A stretch of DNA of 64,000 nucleotides from Gammaproteobacteria bacterium RIFCSPHIGHO2_12_FULL_37_14 (GCA_001801485.1 MGXV01000040.1:37589-101588); one strand, 5' to 3'; numbered from the stretch's first letter, positions 46,663 through 57,961 are shown. Notes: a model not told the origin generated them from the letters alone. Numbers and translations: made by a program.

Positions 46663-48804
46663 ATGCATCTAACTTATCCATTTCATCGCCTAGTCCGTAT
46701 GCTGGTTTGTCTTACTATTTTGTTTATCCTGGCGCAACTAGTTTTTTTTACCATTCATTACCATGTTTCCGAACTAATTGATTCGCTAATTAATAGTTCG
46801 CTCTCGCATGTCATATTTTCACCAGTTATTTTCTTGCCTATTCTGCAATATATTGCCATTCAAATTCTGGCTTATTGTCTATTAATTTGTTGGGTAGTTT
46901 TTATTGCAGGTTCATTAAGCCAGTTATTTCGATTGCCGACCAATGCAATTTATTGGCTGGGAATAAATTATTGGATTTTGAACATCATTATCATGTTTGT
47001 ATTGAATAGCCATTATTTTCCCGGATCTTTTTTTGCCCAACCATTTCATCAGGATGTTTGGCTAAGTAAATTCGAAAACTTTATTTTACTATTAACCTTG
47101 AGTATTTTACTCATCACCACTTTATTAGCATATGTAAATTATTTTTGGTTTAAACGCTTCCCTATTTTGGGAGGAATTTTTTTGGTTTTTGGATTAGTGA
47201 TGTTAACAATGGCATTGCCTAATCAAGATTTGCCGATTGAGCCACATAAAAATTATCATCAACCTAACATTATTATTATTGGACTTGACTCTGTACGACC
47301 CGATTTCGTCCGTTATTTTAAAAACAATAATATGCATACACCAACTATCGATAACTTTTTACAATCAGCTATTACCTTTACTCAAGCTTATACACCATTA
47401 GCGAGAACTTTTCCCGCATGGATTAGTCTATTAAGTGCTAAACATCCTGTACATTCGGGTGCGCGTAACAATTTAATCGCTAGTAGTGAACTTACTAAAG
47501 AAGATAATCTTGCTAAACGTTTGCAGCAATCAGGTTATGAGACGATGTACGCAACAGATGAAAAACGTTTTAGTAATATCACGAATGAATATGGTTTTGA
47601 TCATATTATCGGGCCAAGAATGGGAGTGAATGATTTTTTATTAGGAGGATTAACGGATTTTCCAATGAGCAATTTATTGCTTAAGTTACCAATAGCAAGA
47701 TTTCTATTTCCCTATCAATTTGGTAATCGCGCTGCCAGTATCACATATGATCCCAATGATTTTTTGCAACTTGTATATGTTGCCTTGGCACAACGAGCAG
47801 ACAAACCATTGTTTTTAGCAATACATTTATGTTTGAGTCACTGGCCATTTACTTGGGCGCGCGATGGACAAGAAGAAAATTTTACTTTACCACAACGTTA
47901 TCGCAGTAGCGTTGAAGCGGTTGATTATCAATTGAGTAAGTTGCTGCAAATTTTAAAAGAGCAAAAATTGCTTGAACATAGTCTTGTCATTTTGCTTTCC
48001 GATCATGGGACCACCTTAGGGTTAGTTGGCGATCGCACGATCAGTAAAAATAAATATGTTGGCGATCAGCTTAATTTAAAAAAAATTGCTTTAGCTAAAT
48101 TGAGCTCGGCATCTCAATATAGTTTGGATTTTAAACATGATTATACGATAGCAGCCTCTTACGGACAGGCAACCGATGTGCTTAGCCTTAAGCAATATCA
48201 TATCTTGTTGGGAATGAAAGGATTTGGCATTCCGCTTACGCCAAGGTTAGTTAATAATTTTGTTTCATCTATGGATATAGCACCGACAATTTTAGATTAT
48301 CTAAAGGTATCACCACTCAAGCAGATCGATGGCATCTCACTAGCTACCACTTTTTCTATTTCAAATCAAATAAGATTACCTGAGCGATCATTTTTTTTTG
48401 AAACTGGCGATAAATTATCTGAAATTGAAATAAATGACATTCATATTGAAAAGGTTTTACAAAAACAAATAGGTATTTATCGCGTTCATTCGCAAAATGG
48501 TTTGTTATTTATTAATCCAGCGGATGAAAAATATATTCTACAAGCTAAACAGTATGCTATTTTACAAGGGGAATGGTTGTTGGCTTATTATCCTGCTTCA
48601 ATTGAAACAAGATTAATTGCTTCGAATTCATCAATCTTGCTGCCAAATTTAGTCGTACAAAAACCCTATTATGTATTAGTAAATTTAAAATCAGGACAAT
48701 GGACGATAGGCTTGTCTAGCGTTTGGGCAAAATCAGCACCTATTGCTCAACTCACACAACAATTGCAGTCATTTTATGGCGATAAAATGAAGTTTTTGGA
48801 CTAA
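46663..48804 (+). CDS. Membrane-anchored sulfatase/phosphotransferase-fold enzyme
   Basis: A 713-residue protein: about five N-terminal hydrophobic helices (residues 1-190), then an alkaline-phosphatase-superfamily domain facing the periplasm. Metal-site motifs are NIIIIGLDSVRPDF (Asp near 209) and SDHGTTLG (Asp447, His448). The nucleophile region reads TPLARTFPAWISLL, with Thr249 where true sulfatases have Cys or Ser in CxPSR. Thr is typical of phosphoethanolamine and phosphoglycerol transferases (EptA, LtaS), though the rest is closer to sulfatase-annotated proteins. It may decorate LPS or another envelope glycan. It is divergent from metK and the GT-C-like cluster. Confidence 0.8.
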   Translation: MHLTYPFHRLVRMLVCLTILFILAQLVFFTIHYHVSELIDSLINSSLSHVIFSPVIFLPILQYIAIQILAYCLLICWVVFIAGSLSQLFRLPTNAIYWLGINYWILNIIIMFVLNSHYFPGSFFAQPFHQDVWLSKFENFILLLTLSILLITTLLAYVNYFWFKRFPILGGIFLVFGLVMLTMALPNQDLPIEPHKNYHQPNIIIIGLDSVRPDFVRYFKNNNMHTPTIDNFLQSAITFTQAYTPLARTFPAWISLLSAKHPVHSGARNNLIASSELTKEDNLAKRLQQSGYETMYATDEKRFSNITNEYGFDHIIGPRMGVNDFLLGGLTDFPMSNLLLKLPIARFLFPYQFGNRAASITYDPNDFLQLVYVALAQRADKPLFLAIHLCLSHWPFTWARDGQEENFTLPQRYRSSVEAVDYQLSKLLQILKEQKLLEHSLVILLSDHGTTLGLVGDRTISKNKYVGDQLNLKKIALAKLSSASQYSLDFKHDYTIAASYGQATDVLSLKQYHILLGMKGFGIPLTPRLVNNFVSSMDIAPTILDYLKVSPLKQIDGISLATTFSISNQIRLPERSFFFETGDKLSEIEINDIHIEKVLQKQIGIYRVHSQNGLLFINPADEKYILQAKQYAILQGEWLLAYYPASIETRLIASNSSILLPNLVVQKPYYVLVNLKSGQWTIGLSSVWAKSAPIAQLTQQLQSFYGDKMKFLD

Positions 48805-48877
48805 GAGTGTTCTTATTCCCTCGCTCATTAAAATCGGTTACTATCGCTCATCCAGGCTCTAAAGAGGAAACTTATCA

Positions 48878-50929
48878 ATGCCAGTACCTACGCGTCGAGA
48901 TCGTGCTGATGCTATCCGTTTTTTAAGTATGGATGCCGTGCAGAAGGCGAATTCTGGGCATCCTGGTATGCCGATGGGAATGGCTGATATTGCCGAAGTA
49001 TTATGGCAGGATTTTCTTAAACATAATCCTAACAATCCTCACTGGTTGAATCGCGATCGTTTTATTCTTTCAAATGGGCATGGCTGTATGTTGCAATATG
49101 CCTTACTTCATTTAACAGGATATGACTTATCCATCGATGATATAAAACAATTTCGACAGTTGCATTCCAACACACCTGGACATCCAGAACTAGGTGACAC
49201 ACCAGGAGTAGAAACGACGACAGGCCCACTTGGCCAAGGTCTTGCCAATGCAGTGGGTATGGCAATAGCAGAAAAGCATTTAGCAGCAATTTTTAATCGA
49301 TCCAATTTTTCTATCATAGATCACTTTATCTATTGTTTCGTTGGTGATGGCGATCTGATGGAGGGAATATCCCATGAAGTATGTTCTTTAGCGGGTAACT
49401 TGGGATTGGGCAAACTAATTGTTTTTTATGATGATAATGGAATTTCAATTGATGGTAAGGTGGAAGGATGGTTTCAAGATAATACGCCATTACGTTTTGA
49501 AAGTTATGGTTGGCATGTTGTCCCATCGATTGATGGACATAATAGCGAGGCAGTATATCAAGCTATTATGTCAGCGCAAATGGTGACCGATAAACCATCT
49601 ATTATCTGTTGTAAAACAACGATTGGTCGAGGATCTCCTAATCTTGCCGGTACAGCAACAACGCATGGCGCAGCACTAGGTGAAACTGAGATAAGTGCCG
49701 CGCGCACGCATCTTGAATGGCCGCATATACCATTTGTTATTCCTCAAGAAATCTATACATCGTGGGATGCGCGCAATAAAGGACAAGCTTTAGAAAAAAC
49801 TTGGCAAACATTATTCAGCCAATACCAACAACACTACCCCGAGCTTGCGAAAGAGTTATTACGGCGTATGGCAGGACAATTACCAGAGAATTGGCAACTT
49901 GTTTCGGATAATTTATTGCAAATGATGTTTGAAAAAAAACAATCCGTGGCAACGCGTAAAGCTTCACAGTTATGTCTGAATGAGTATGCCAATCATTTAC
50001 CAGAAATGATGGGTGGATCAGCAGATTTAACAGAGTCGAATTGTACGAATTGGCAGGGAATGAAAGTTTTTTCGAAAACATTTGCTGAAGGTCGTTATCT
50101 TCATTATGGTGTACGTGAATTTGGCATGTCAGGAATAATGAACGGCATGGCTTTGTATAAGGGTATTATTCCTTTCGGTGGAACATTTTTAACTTTTTCT
50201 GATTATGCGCGTAATGCTATCCGGCTTGCGGCTATCATGCGGCAGCGAGTTATTTTTGTCTATACACACGATTCTATAGGATTAGGTGAAGATGGTCCTA
50301 CTCATCAACCCGTAGAACAATTACCTGGTTTACGTATGATGCCAGGGCTTTCAATTTGGCGACCTTGCGATACGGCAGAAACTGCAGTGGCTTGGCGCAA
50401 AGCGCTTGAACGACAAGGCCCGACTTGTTTGCTATTCTCACGACAAACCCTAGCGTATCAAGAACGCACGCCAGAACAGTTAAGTTTGATCCAACGAGGT
50501 GGATATATCTTGTTAGATGATGCAGAAGGTAAGCCTGATGCTATTTTTATTGCTACTGGTTCAGAAGTCGGCTTAGCAGTTGAAGCTGCCAAACAATTAA
50601 AATTACAAGAAATTGATGTACGAGTTGTTTCTATGCCATCGAGTGATGTATTTCTTATGCAAGATCAAGCCTATCGTGATAATGTTTTACCCGATACCGT
50701 GGTAGCAAAAATTGCTATCGAAGCAGCTTCTAGTAATTATTGGTATCGTTTTGTGGGTCAGTACGGAAAAGTGATTGGTTTAGATAGATTTGGTGCTTCA
50801 GCGCCAGCGAATGATGTGTACAATGATTGTGGAATAACAGTTGAACGTATTATTGATGTTGCCAAAGAAACAATTTATGCTGCTGCCACAGTAAAACATC
50901 ATTTGCATTTACAATGTGCTGATGAGTAA
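48878..50929 (+). CDS. tkt: Transketolase
   Basis: TPP-dependent transfer of two-carbon units in the pentose phosphate pathway. The 683 residues (663 in E. coli) have the N-terminal [31 protein letters not shown], the TPP/Mg site [46 protein letters not shown], and [27 protein letters not shown] precedes the ATG. It heads a plus-strand run continuing with gap and nucleoside catabolic genes, whose product ribose-5-phosphate is its substrate. Confidence 0.97.
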   Translation: MPVPTRRDRADAIRFLSMDAVQKANSGHPGMPMGMADIAEVLWQDFLKHNPNNPHWLNRDRFILSNGHGCMLQYALLHLTGYDLSIDDIKQFRQLHSNTPGHPELGDTPGVETTTGPLGQGLANAVGMAIAEKHLAAIFNRSNFSIIDHFIYCFVGDGDLMEGISHEVCSLAGNLGLGKLIVFYDDNGISIDGKVEGWFQDNTPLRFESYGWHVVPSIDGHNSEAVYQAIMSAQMVTDKPSIICCKTTIGRGSPNLAGTATTHGAALGETEISAARTHLEWPHIPFVIPQEIYTSWDARNKGQALEKTWQTLFSQYQQHYPELAKELLRRMAGQLPENWQLVSDNLLQMMFEKKQSVATRKASQLCLNEYANHLPEMMGGSADLTESNCTNWQGMKVFSKTFAEGRYLHYGVREFGMSGIMNGMALYKGIIPFGGTFLTFSDYARNAIRLAAIMRQRVIFVYTHDSIGLGEDGPTHQPVEQLPGLRMMPGLSIWRPCDTAETAVAWRKALERQGPTCLLFSRQTLAYQERTPEQLSLIQRGGYILLDDAEGKPDAIFIATGSEVGLAVEAAKQLKLQEIDVRVVSMPSSDVFLMQDQAYRDNVLPDTVVAKIAIEAASSNYWYRFVGQYGKVIGLDRFGASAPANDVYNDCGITVERIIDVAKETIYAAATVKHHLHLQCADE

Positions 50930-50939
50930 TTTAAATGGT

Positions 50940-51005
50940 GTCATCCGGAGGACTATTTTGAGAGCATTTTTTCTCATTAAATAGCACGAAAAATCTTGGG
51001 ATGAC
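50940..51005. repeat. Short degenerate inverted-repeat element between tkt and gap
   Basis: GTCATCC (50940-50946) and GGATGAC (50999-51005) form 7-bp terminal inverted repeats around an AT-rich core in the tkt-gap gap. The GTCATCC...GGATGAC termini resemble small palindromic repeats dispersed in many proteobacterial genomes. Only one copy occurs in this window, so its repetitive nature cannot be shown here. Confidence 0.35.
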
Positions 51006-51039
51006 AAACGCGAACGGCAAATAAAACAGGAGAATACAT

Positions 51040-52080
51040 ATGTCGATTCGAATTGCAATTAATGGCTATGGCCGAATCGGGCGGAATATTTTACGCGCTC
51101 ATTACGAAAAAAAACTTCATAAGGATATTCAAATCGTTGCTGTTAATGATCTTGGTGATGTCGCCACTAATGTTTATCTGACGCGCCATGATACTACCCA
51201 TGGTGAATTTCCTGGCGAGGTGTCAGTGGCTGGAAAAGATATGGTAGTGAATGGCGACAAAATTTGTGTTGTTGCTGAACGTGATCCAAAAAAACTTCCT
51301 TGGAAAGAATTAAATATTGATATTGTGTTTGAGTGTACAGGATTATTTACAAATAAAGAAAAAGCTTCTGCTCATTTGGAAGCGGGTGCTAAAAAAGTTA
51401 TTATTTCTGCGCCAGCAACCGGAGTGGATGCAACGATTGTATATGGAGTGAATGATGAAATCCTAAAAGCGACAGACACTGTTATTTCAAATGCATCCTG
51501 CACCACCAATTGCTTAGCCAGCATTGTCAAACCATTGCATGAAACAGTAGGAATTGTCAGCGGGCTAATGAATACCGTGCATGCTTTTACCAACGATCAA
51601 AGTTTATTAGACGTTTATCATAGCGATTTACGACGCGCGCGTTCTGCTACACAATCCATTATTCCAACCAAAACAGGAGCTGCTTCCGCGGTAGGACTGG
51701 TGCTACCCGAATTGAATGGCAAGTTAGATGGTTTTGCTGTGCGTGTGCCGACTATTAATGTTTCTTTAGTGGATCTTACGTTTGAGGCTAAGCGTGATAC
51801 CACGGTCGATGAAATCCATGCGATTATTCGCAAGGCGGCGAATGGTCCGATGAGAGGCGTGCTTGCATTGAATGAAGAAGAACTGGTTTCTTGTGATTTT
51901 AATCATCATTCAGCTTCAGCAATTTTTGATACCTTTGGCACAAAAGTAATTGGCAAATTGGTAAAAGTATTGGCTTGGTATGATAACGAGTGGGGTTTTT
52001 CCAATCGCATGTTAGATGTTGCTGTTGTGTTGATGGGTGTGCAATTGAAGGGGAAATCGTATGCCGTCCTCAATCGATGA
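51040..52080 (+). CDS. gap: Glyceraldehyde-3-phosphate dehydrogenase
   Basis: NAD-dependent glycolytic/gluconeogenic enzyme of 346 residues. The N-terminal [15 protein letters not shown] is the NAD fold, [10 protein letters not shown] contains the catalytic Cys, HAFTNDQ holds the catalytic His, and [14 protein letters not shown] is the C-terminal signature. The [29 protein letters not shown] segment fits GapA-type rather than erythrose-4-phosphate dehydrogenase. It is the second gene of the tkt-gap pair. The usual following genes pgk and pyk are replaced by a nucleoside phosphorylase gene, which overlaps gap by 20 nt. Confidence 0.95.
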   Translation: MSIRIAINGYGRIGRNILRAHYEKKLHKDIQIVAVNDLGDVATNVYLTRHDTTHGEFPGEVSVAGKDMVVNGDKICVVAERDPKKLPWKELNIDIVFECTGLFTNKEKASAHLEAGAKKVIISAPATGVDATIVYGVNDEILKATDTVISNASCTTNCLASIVKPLHETVGIVSGLMNTVHAFTNDQSLLDVYHSDLRRARSATQSIIPTKTGAASAVGLVLPELNGKLDGFAVRVPTINVSLVDLTFEAKRDTTVDEIHAIIRKAANGPMRGVLALNEEELVSCDFNHHSASAIFDTFGTKVIGKLVKVLAWYDNEWGFSNRMLDVAVVLMGVQLKGKSYAVLNR

Positions 52081-52894
52081 GGTGATGCAGGTTATACATC
52101 GTTATGCTCCAAAAGGATTTGCTCCAAAGATTGGCATGATTTTAGGGTCTGGGCTTTCTGCTTTAGCTGAACAAATTTCAAATCCAGTTTCCATTCCTTA
52201 TCAAGCTATTCCCGGATTGCAAGGTGGATCCACCGCAGGCCATGCTTCATTATTGTTAATGGGATACTTGGGCGATACTCCTATCGTTTGTTTACGTGGA
52301 AGATTGCATTTATATGAAGGCATTCCTTACGAAGCTATTCGTACATTAATCCAAATTGTAAAAAAATTAGGTTGTCAAATTTTTATTGTGACGGCAGCAG
52401 CAGGTTCAATGCGAGAAGAAACATCACCGGGCGATTTGATGATGATTACTGATCATATTAATTTTCATCCAGGAAATCCATTAGTGGGTCCGAATGATGA
52501 GAGTATTGGCCCACGGTTTGTTGCTTTGGAAGATGCATATGACAATGGATTACAAGAAGTGATGGAAGCCGCAGCTAACAAATTAAATATTAAGTTACAC
52601 AAAGGTATTTATATTTGTACTTTGGGTCCTTCATTCGAAACACCTGCAGAAATTCGTGCATTTAAACAGTGGGGTGCTGACGCTGTAGGCATGTCAGTTG
52701 TTCCTGAAGTTATTCTGGCGCGACATTGCGGTATGCGAGTTGCTTGTGTTGCAGCGATTACGAATGCTGCAGCGGGACTTAGCCAGGAAAAGCTCTCGCA
52801 TGAACTGACTTTGCAATTCGGTGAAATTGCTGCACGTAAATTAACAAAACTGATTCCCGAATTTATTAAGGGTGCAAACGCGCTGTATCTATAA
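52061..52894 (+). CDS. Purine nucleoside phosphorylase (trimeric, PunA/XapA type)
   Basis: Phosphorolysis of purine (deoxy)nucleosides to base and (deoxy)ribose-1-phosphate. The 277 residues have the phosphate-binding [15 protein letters not shown], the [31 protein letters not shown] block, [17 protein letters not shown], and [36 protein letters not shown] with the purine-site Glu and Asn (ITNAAAG). These identify the PNP/MTAP family 2, unlike hexameric DeoD. The ATG lies 8 nt after AAGGGG inside the end of gap, showing translational coupling. It supplies the substrate of DeoB downstream. Confidence 0.93.
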   Translation: MPSSIDEVMQVIHRYAPKGFAPKIGMILGSGLSALAEQISNPVSIPYQAIPGLQGGSTAGHASLLLMGYLGDTPIVCLRGRLHLYEGIPYEAIRTLIQIVKKLGCQIFIVTAAAGSMREETSPGDLMMITDHINFHPGNPLVGPNDESIGPRFVALEDAYDNGLQEVMEAAANKLNIKLHKGIYICTLGPSFETPAEIRAFKQWGADAVGMSVVPEVILARHCGMRVACVAAITNAAAGLSQEKLSHELTLQFGEIAARKLTKLIPEFIKGANALYL

Positions 52895-52940
52895 CGTTGT
52901 TATTTAGAACGTGTTAACAATAGCTAAAATGGTAATTAAT

Positions 52941-53726
52941 ATGGAATGGACACAAGCTATTCATGATCATGTTGCTAGCTTACAACCTGTATCTATTACT
53001 AAAGCATTATTACAACGACTATTTTCATTGCTTGATTTAACCAGTTTAAATGAAAGTGATAATAATGACACTATTGCTGCTTTTTTCGAAAAAGCAAATT
53101 CAGTTTATGGTCATGTTGCAGCGGTATGTATTTATCCACGTTTCGTTCGTTTAGCTGTGACACAGTTTGCAGGCTCGCCCATTAAAGTAGCTACAGTGGT
53201 TAATTTTCCTGAAGGATCCTCTTCATTAAGTGATGTACTCATTGAAATTAATCAAGCTTTAGAGGATGGCGCACAAGAAATTGATATGGTTTTTCCTTAT
53301 TCGCGATATCTGGCGGGCGAACAACAATATTCACGCGATTTTATTAGCGCCTGTCGAGCAGCTTGTGGAGCAAAGGCGGTGCTTAAGGTTATATTGGAAA
53401 CAGGCGCATTAGGGGATTCCGTTATCATTGCAGATGCTTGTTATGCAGCAATGATGGCAGGCGCTGATTTTGTGAAAACCTCCACTGGGAAAATTGCACA
53501 AGGCGCAACACTTGAGGCTGCTGCTGCAATGTTATTAGTCATCAAGCATGCTCGCGCTCAACTCAAGCATGAAGTGGGATTAAAAGTATCCGGCGGCATA
53601 CGAGACATCCAGCAAGCTGCTCAATATATGCAATTGCTTGAGAATATGATGGGATCTGCATGGATTACCCCGCACACTTTTCGTATAGGCGCCAGTCAGT
53701 TGGTGAATGAAATTTTAGCTCAATAA
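52941..53726 (+). CDS. deoC: Deoxyribose-phosphate aldolase
   Basis: Cleaves 2-deoxyribose-5-phosphate to glyceraldehyde-3-phosphate and acetaldehyde. From ATG 52941 it has 261 residues, close to E. coli DeoC (259), so this start is preferred over GTG 52911 and ATG 52929. The Schiff-base lysine is in ADFVKTSTGKIAQGAT, the second active-site lysine in GLKVSGGIRD, and LLDLTSLNESD and EIDMVFPYSRYLAG are family signatures. It lies 46 nt after the phosphorylase gene; its product feeds GAPDH encoded two genes earlier. Confidence 0.95.
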   Translation: MEWTQAIHDHVASLQPVSITKALLQRLFSLLDLTSLNESDNNDTIAAFFEKANSVYGHVAAVCIYPRFVRLAVTQFAGSPIKVATVVNFPEGSSSLSDVLIEINQALEDGAQEIDMVFPYSRYLAGEQQYSRDFISACRAACGAKAVLKVILETGALGDSVIIADACYAAMMAGADFVKTSTGKIAQGATLEAAAAMLLVIKHARAQLKHEVGLKVSGGIRDIQQAAQYMQLLENMMGSAWITPHTFRIGASQLVNEILAQ

Positions 53727-53787
53727 ATATTTTATAGCATACCTCGCAACTTATGTTTAAAATGAGATTTTTCTTGGACGGCATGCT

Positions 53788-55080
53788 ATGTCTCATCCTC
53801 ACCAACATGAAAAAACGGCTCATACAACCTTGGCTTGGGCGGTGATATTAACAGCATCATTATTCTTTTTTTATGAGTTCATTCAACTGAATCTATTTAA
53901 TGCAATTGATGAGCCACTCATGCGGGATTTTGGATTAACGTCTGCCCAACTAGGCCAGCTTTCTTCTATGTATTTTTATGCAAATGCTATTTTTCTTTTT
54001 CCAGCAGGAAATATGTTAGATCGTTTTTCAACTAAAAAATTGCTGTTATTTGCTGTTGCAATTTGCACTATTGGCACATTTATTTTTGCCTTAGCAAAAG
54101 AGGTGAAGATGGCTGGATTCGGTAGATTTTTAGTGGGAAGTGGGGCTTCATTCTGTTTTTTAAGCTGTATCCGAATTGCTTCTCGCTGGTTTTCTCCACA
54201 TCGCATGGCATTTGTAACGGGTATGGTCGTCGTCATGGCAATGCTGGGTGGTTTAGTTGCGCAAACGCCATTTGCATTATTAGTTGAATATGTGGATGGA
54301 TGGCGTCCTGCTGTTTTAATTGACGCTTCTTTAGGAATTATTATTTATCTTGCTATTGCTTTCATTGTGCAAGATAGGCCGCCAGATGCGCAGGAAGAAG
54401 CTAAAATTGATCAGCAACATTTACAACGATTGGGTTTGTGGCGATGTATTAAATTGGCCGCGTTGAATTCGCAAAATTGGTGGGGCGGTATCTATACGTC
54501 ATTGATGAATTTACCTGTTTTTTTATTAGGAGCGCTTTGGGGCATGCACTACCTGGTGACAGTTCGTCATATCACGCTGGTGCAAGCTTCTTATGCAACC
54601 ACGATGTTTTTTATTGGAGTGATTATCGGTTCACCATTGTTTGGTTGGTTTTCAGATAAGATTGGACGCCGTGTTTTACCGATGATAGTAGGAGCAATTT
54701 TATCACTCTTAATTATGTTCATATTAATGTACATGCCGGATTTATCGCTACAATCAATTGTGATTCTATTTTTATTAATTGGATTAGTCACTAGTTCACA
54801 AGTATTGTCTTATCCTACTATTGCGGAACTGAATCCTATTTATTTAACTAGTACAGCGGTGAGTATTGCTTCCATTTGCATTATGATCAGTGGATTTATT
54901 TTCCAACCTTTTTTTGGCTGGATCATGGAACAAAGCAAAGCTCATACTGTTATTAACGGTATGACAATTTATACCTCACGAGATTTTGATTTAGCGATGA
55001 TGATTATGCCTGTTGCATTTATCGTCGCGCTTATTGTCACACTTTTTATTCGCGAAACATATTGTCGTTCTCGTGCGTAA
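53788..55080 (+). CDS. MFS transporter, resembling the Pht (phagosomal transporter) branch; candidate nucleoside importer
   Basis: A 430-residue 12-helix major facilitator protein. The N-terminal helix ending [56 protein letters not shown] is characteristic of the Pht-type MFS proteins of Legionella and related intracellular gammaproteobacteria. The loop [13 protein letters not shown] is the usual MFS motif between helices. Known Pht proteins import amino acids or nucleosides from the vacuole. Position between deoC and deoB argues for (deoxy)nucleosides here; this specificity is inferred. Confidence 0.82.
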   Translation: MSHPHQHEKTAHTTLAWAVILTASLFFFYEFIQLNLFNAIDEPLMRDFGLTSAQLGQLSSMYFYANAIFLFPAGNMLDRFSTKKLLLFAVAICTIGTFIFALAKEVKMAGFGRFLVGSGASFCFLSCIRIASRWFSPHRMAFVTGMVVVMAMLGGLVAQTPFALLVEYVDGWRPAVLIDASLGIIIYLAIAFIVQDRPPDAQEEAKIDQQHLQRLGLWRCIKLAALNSQNWWGGIYTSLMNLPVFLLGALWGMHYLVTVRHITLVQASYATTMFFIGVIIGSPLFGWFSDKIGRRVLPMIVGAILSLLIMFILMYMPDLSLQSIVILFLLIGLVTSSQVLSYPTIAELNPIYLTSTAVSIASICIMISGFIFQPFFGWIMEQSKAHTVINGMTIYTSRDFDLAMMIMPVAFIVALIVTLFIRETYCRSRA

Positions 55081-55108
55081 AATGATTCTTGTCAAAGAGA
55101 GAAAATGC

Positions 55109-56332
55109 ATGCCCCGTGCTTTTATTATCATGCTTGATTCTTTTGGATTAGGCGCCACTCCAGATGCAAATAAATATGGTGATGCAGGCGCTAATACGTT
55201 GCTGCATATTGCAGAGTATTGTCAACAAGGCAAGGCAGATCAAATCAATATACGTTCTGGTCCTTTATCTCTTCCAAACCTTACTCGTTTGGGATTAAAT
55301 GCTGCCGCGAAGCTTGCGAAGCAAAATAATATTTCTATTCCTGGTCTTGATACTCCAGTAGCTATACAAGCTGCTTATGGTTGTGCAAAAGAAATGAGTT
55401 TAGGGAAAGATACACAAAGTGGCCATTGGGAAATGGCTGGAGTACCAGTTTTATTTGAATGGGGTTATTTTTCTCCAAAGTATCCAAGTTTTCCTCAGGA
55501 ATTAGTAGATAATTTAATTTTACGTGGGCAATTACCTGGCGTATTAGGTAATAAGCATGCTTCTGGCACAGTGATTATTAATGAATTGGGCGAGGAGCAT
55601 CAAAAAACTAACAAGCCTATCGTTTATACCTCTGCGGATAGTGTATTTCAAATTGCTGCACATGAAGAAACCTTTGGTTTGCAACGTCTTTATGATGTTT
55701 GCGGAATTGCTCGCGAATTAGTAGATCAATATAATATTGGTCGAGTGATTGCACGGCCATTCTTAGGAGCATCTGGACAATATTATCGAACAGGCAATCG
55801 GCATGATTATGCCACTCCTCCGCCAGCCCCGACTTTATTAGATGTTTTGGTGCAACATGGAGGTGAGGTGATGGCAATTGGTAAGGTCGCGGATATCTAC
55901 GCTAATCATGGAATTACGAAAACGATAAAAGCAAATGGCAATCAGGCTTTGTTTGCTGCTTTTCTTGAAGAAGCAAAACAAGCACCGGATCGTAGCATAA
56001 CATTTGTAAATTTAGTTGATTTTGATATGGTGTACGGCCACAGACGGGATGTCATTGGTTATGCGAAAGCGCTAGAAGATTTTGATACCTGGCTTCCAGC
56101 ACTGGAGAAAATCTTAAAAGCTGGTGATATGGTCATCATGACGGCTGATCATGGCTGCGATCCTAGTTGGCCGGGTTCGGATCATACTCGCGAATTCGTT
56201 CCAGTGCTTGCATTTGGACCAAGTATTCAGCCTGGGTCGATAGGGATACGTGAAACATTTGCCGATATAGGCCAAAGTATCGCTAAGCATCTTGCTTTGC
56301 CAGCTCTGAAATATGGTACGGCGTTTGTATGA
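55109..56332 (+). CDS. deoB: Phosphopentomutase
   Basis: Converts (deoxy)ribose-1-phosphate to the 5-phosphate. The ATG at 55109 gives 407 residues, exactly the length of E. coli DeoB, and AGAGAG lies 7 nt upstream; an earlier in-frame start would overlap the transporter gene. Metal-site motifs of the alkaline-phosphatase superfamily are [31 protein letters not shown] (phosphorylated Thr), and [24 protein letters not shown]. It completes the pathway phosphorylase-mutase-aldolase in this run. Confidence 0.97.
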   Translation: MPRAFIIMLDSFGLGATPDANKYGDAGANTLLHIAEYCQQGKADQINIRSGPLSLPNLTRLGLNAAAKLAKQNNISIPGLDTPVAIQAAYGCAKEMSLGKDTQSGHWEMAGVPVLFEWGYFSPKYPSFPQELVDNLILRGQLPGVLGNKHASGTVIINELGEEHQKTNKPIVYTSADSVFQIAAHEETFGLQRLYDVCGIARELVDQYNIGRVIARPFLGASGQYYRTGNRHDYATPPPAPTLLDVLVQHGGEVMAIGKVADIYANHGITKTIKANGNQALFAAFLEEAKQAPDRSITFVNLVDFDMVYGHRRDVIGYAKALEDFDTWLPALEKILKAGDMVIMTADHGCDPSWPGSDHTREFVPVLAFGPSIQPGSIGIRETFADIGQSIAKHLALPALKYGTAFV

Positions 56333-56337
56333 TGGCG

Positions 56338-56895
56338 CTACAACAATCTGTCATTATTGCGTACTAAACTTAAAAATTCAGCACGCGAACGCGAATCATC
56401 TCTTAATAATCCCAACATGACAGAAGTGCTCATAATAGAATTTTGTTTTTCTACGCCGCGCATCATCATACATAGATGTTGTGCCTCAATAATAATTCCC
56501 ACGCCTTTTGCTTGGGTGACTTGCAAAACAGTTTGGGCAATTTCTTTTGTCAGATTTTCTTGAACTTGTAAACGCCTTGCATGCATATCAACAATGCGAG
56601 CTATTTTGGATAATCCAATAATTTTGCCATTTGGCACGTATGCTACATGACATTTTCCAATAAATGGCAGTAAATGATGTTCGCATAATGAGTAAAGCTC
56701 AATATTTTTAACTAACACCATTTCATCGTTGTCTGATTGGAATAACGCTCCATTGACAATTTTATCGATGGATTGATGATAACCTTGAGTTAAAAATTCT
56801 AAAGCTTTAGCAGCTCGTTTAGGAGTGTCTTTTAATCCTTCTCGCTCAGGATCTTCTCCCAGTGCTTGAATAATTTGTTTGAAATACTTTTCCAT
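56338..56895 (-). CDS. folE: GTP cyclohydrolase I
   Basis: First step of tetrahydrofolate synthesis (GTP to dihydroneopterin triphosphate). The 185 residues have the zinc ligands Cys and His in [19 protein letters not shown], a third Cys in [15 protein letters not shown], and [27 protein letters not shown]. Length fits the bacterial type. It follows the HIT protein gene by 12 nt and converges with deoB with only 5 nt between the stops. Confidence 0.97.
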   Translation of the reverse strand: MEKYFKQIIQALGEDPEREGLKDTPKRAAKALEFLTQGYHQSIDKIVNGALFQSDNDEMVLVKNIELYSLCEHHLLPFIGKCHVAYVPNGKIIGLSKIARIVDMHARRLQVQENLTKEIAQTVLQVTQAKGVGIIIEAQHLCMMMRGVEKQNSIMSTSVMLGLLRDDSRSRAEFLSLVRNNDRLL

Positions 56896-56907
56896 CGCGC
56901 TTTCACC

Positions 56908-57252
56908 TCAACCTGGAGGCCATGATAGCCTTCTACCACCTAATAAATGTAAATGAACATGAAATACGCTTTGACCTGCACCTGCATTGCAATTAAACAC
57001 TAAACGATAACCTTCGTCGGCGATGCCGAGTTGTTTGGCTAACATGACGCCTATTTTTATAGCGTGGCCAATCAAATCACTATCTTCATCGTGTAGATCA
57101 TTCAATGTAGCAATATGTTTTTGTGGAATAATTATTTTATGATGGGGTGCTTGAGGGTTAATATCATCAAAAGCCACGATTTCATCATCCCGATACATAA
57201 TTTTAGCCGGTATTTCTCCACTCGCAATTTTACAAAATAAACAATCTTTCAT
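56908..57252 (-). CDS. HIT family nucleotide-binding hydrolase (HinT type)
   Basis: A 114-residue purine nucleoside phosphoramidase-type protein with the catalytic HxHxH motif in SVFHVHLHLLGGR, plus the zinc-like CLFCKIASGEIPAKI and ALDDINPQAPHHKIIIPQKHI segment. The ATG at 57252 (MKDCLFCK) is chosen because it is the family's usual N-terminus and an upstream in-frame start would add 12 unconserved residues. It is the first gene of a HIT-folE pair. Confidence 0.94.
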   Translation of the reverse strand: MKDCLFCKIASGEIPAKIMYRDDEIVAFDDINPQAPHHKIIIPQKHIATLNDLHDEDSDLIGHAIKIGVMLAKQLGIADEGYRLVFNCNAGAGQSVFHVHLHLLGGRRLSWPPG

Positions 57253-57415
57253 TGCAATTCCTTTAGGATAAAAGAGTTTGAACGCCATAGTGTAAAAGAT
57301 TGCGCAATGACTTGCAAAATTGTTAATGGAAAGTACACTAAGCGCATTATTTAAAAAAACGTAATAAACTAACTAATTGATTTTTAAATTTTTTTATTAG
57401 AGAGGACGAAGCGTC

Positions 57416-57952
57416 ATGAGATTAGAGCACTTGCCAGCAGGTCTAAACATTCCTGAGGATATCAATGTAGTGATTGAAATACCGTCAAATAGTAGTCCTA
57501 TCAAATATGAGGTGGATAAAGAAAGCGGTATGGTAATGGTGGATCGGTTTTTAGGTACTTCCATGTTTTATCCTTGTGAATATGGTTTTGTTCCTCATAC
57601 TTTATCAGAGGATGGTGATCCCTTAGATGTTTTGGTAATTTCTCCTTATTCTTTGTCGCCAGGTATCGTCATACGATGTCGCCCGATAGGTATGTTGCGA
57701 ATGAGTGATGAATCTGGCAAAGATGCAAAAATACTCGCGGTTCCTATTAGTAAATTGACAACCCGTTATCAGCATATTCACCAGCCCGAAGACTTAGGAC
57801 AGGAATTCTTAGCTTCTATCGAGCATTTTTTTCAACATTACAAAGATCTTGAAAAGGGAAAATGGGTAAAGATTGAGAATTGGGAACAAGTAGATGCTGC
57901 GAAGCAAGAAATCTTAAGTAGCGTGAAACGGTATCATGAAAGAGTTATTTAG
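57416..57952 (+). CDS. ppa: Inorganic pyrophosphatase (family I)
   Basis: Hydrolyses pyrophosphate to drive biosynthesis; cytoplasmic hexamer in this family. The 178 residues (176 in E. coli) show [51 protein letters not shown] with its three metal-binding Asp residues, and the later [13 protein letters not shown] and [25 protein letters not shown] precedes the ATG. It is followed by a strong rho-independent terminator, so it is monocistronic. Confidence 0.98.
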   Translation: MRLEHLPAGLNIPEDINVVIEIPSNSSPIKYEVDKESGMVMVDRFLGTSMFYPCEYGFVPHTLSEDGDPLDVLVISPYSLSPGIVIRCRPIGMLRMSDESGKDAKILAVPISKLTTRYQHIHQPEDLGQEFLASIEHFFQHYKDLEKGKWVKIENWEQVDAAKQEILSSVKRYHERVI

Positions 57953-57961
57953 TGAATAACT

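Noticed and set aside
51040..52080. gap read as erythrose-4-phosphate dehydrogenase (epd) because it follows tkt
   Set aside because: The segment after the catalytic site ([20 protein letters not shown]) has the GapA pattern, not the Epd one (IPVDTKLAAGI type).
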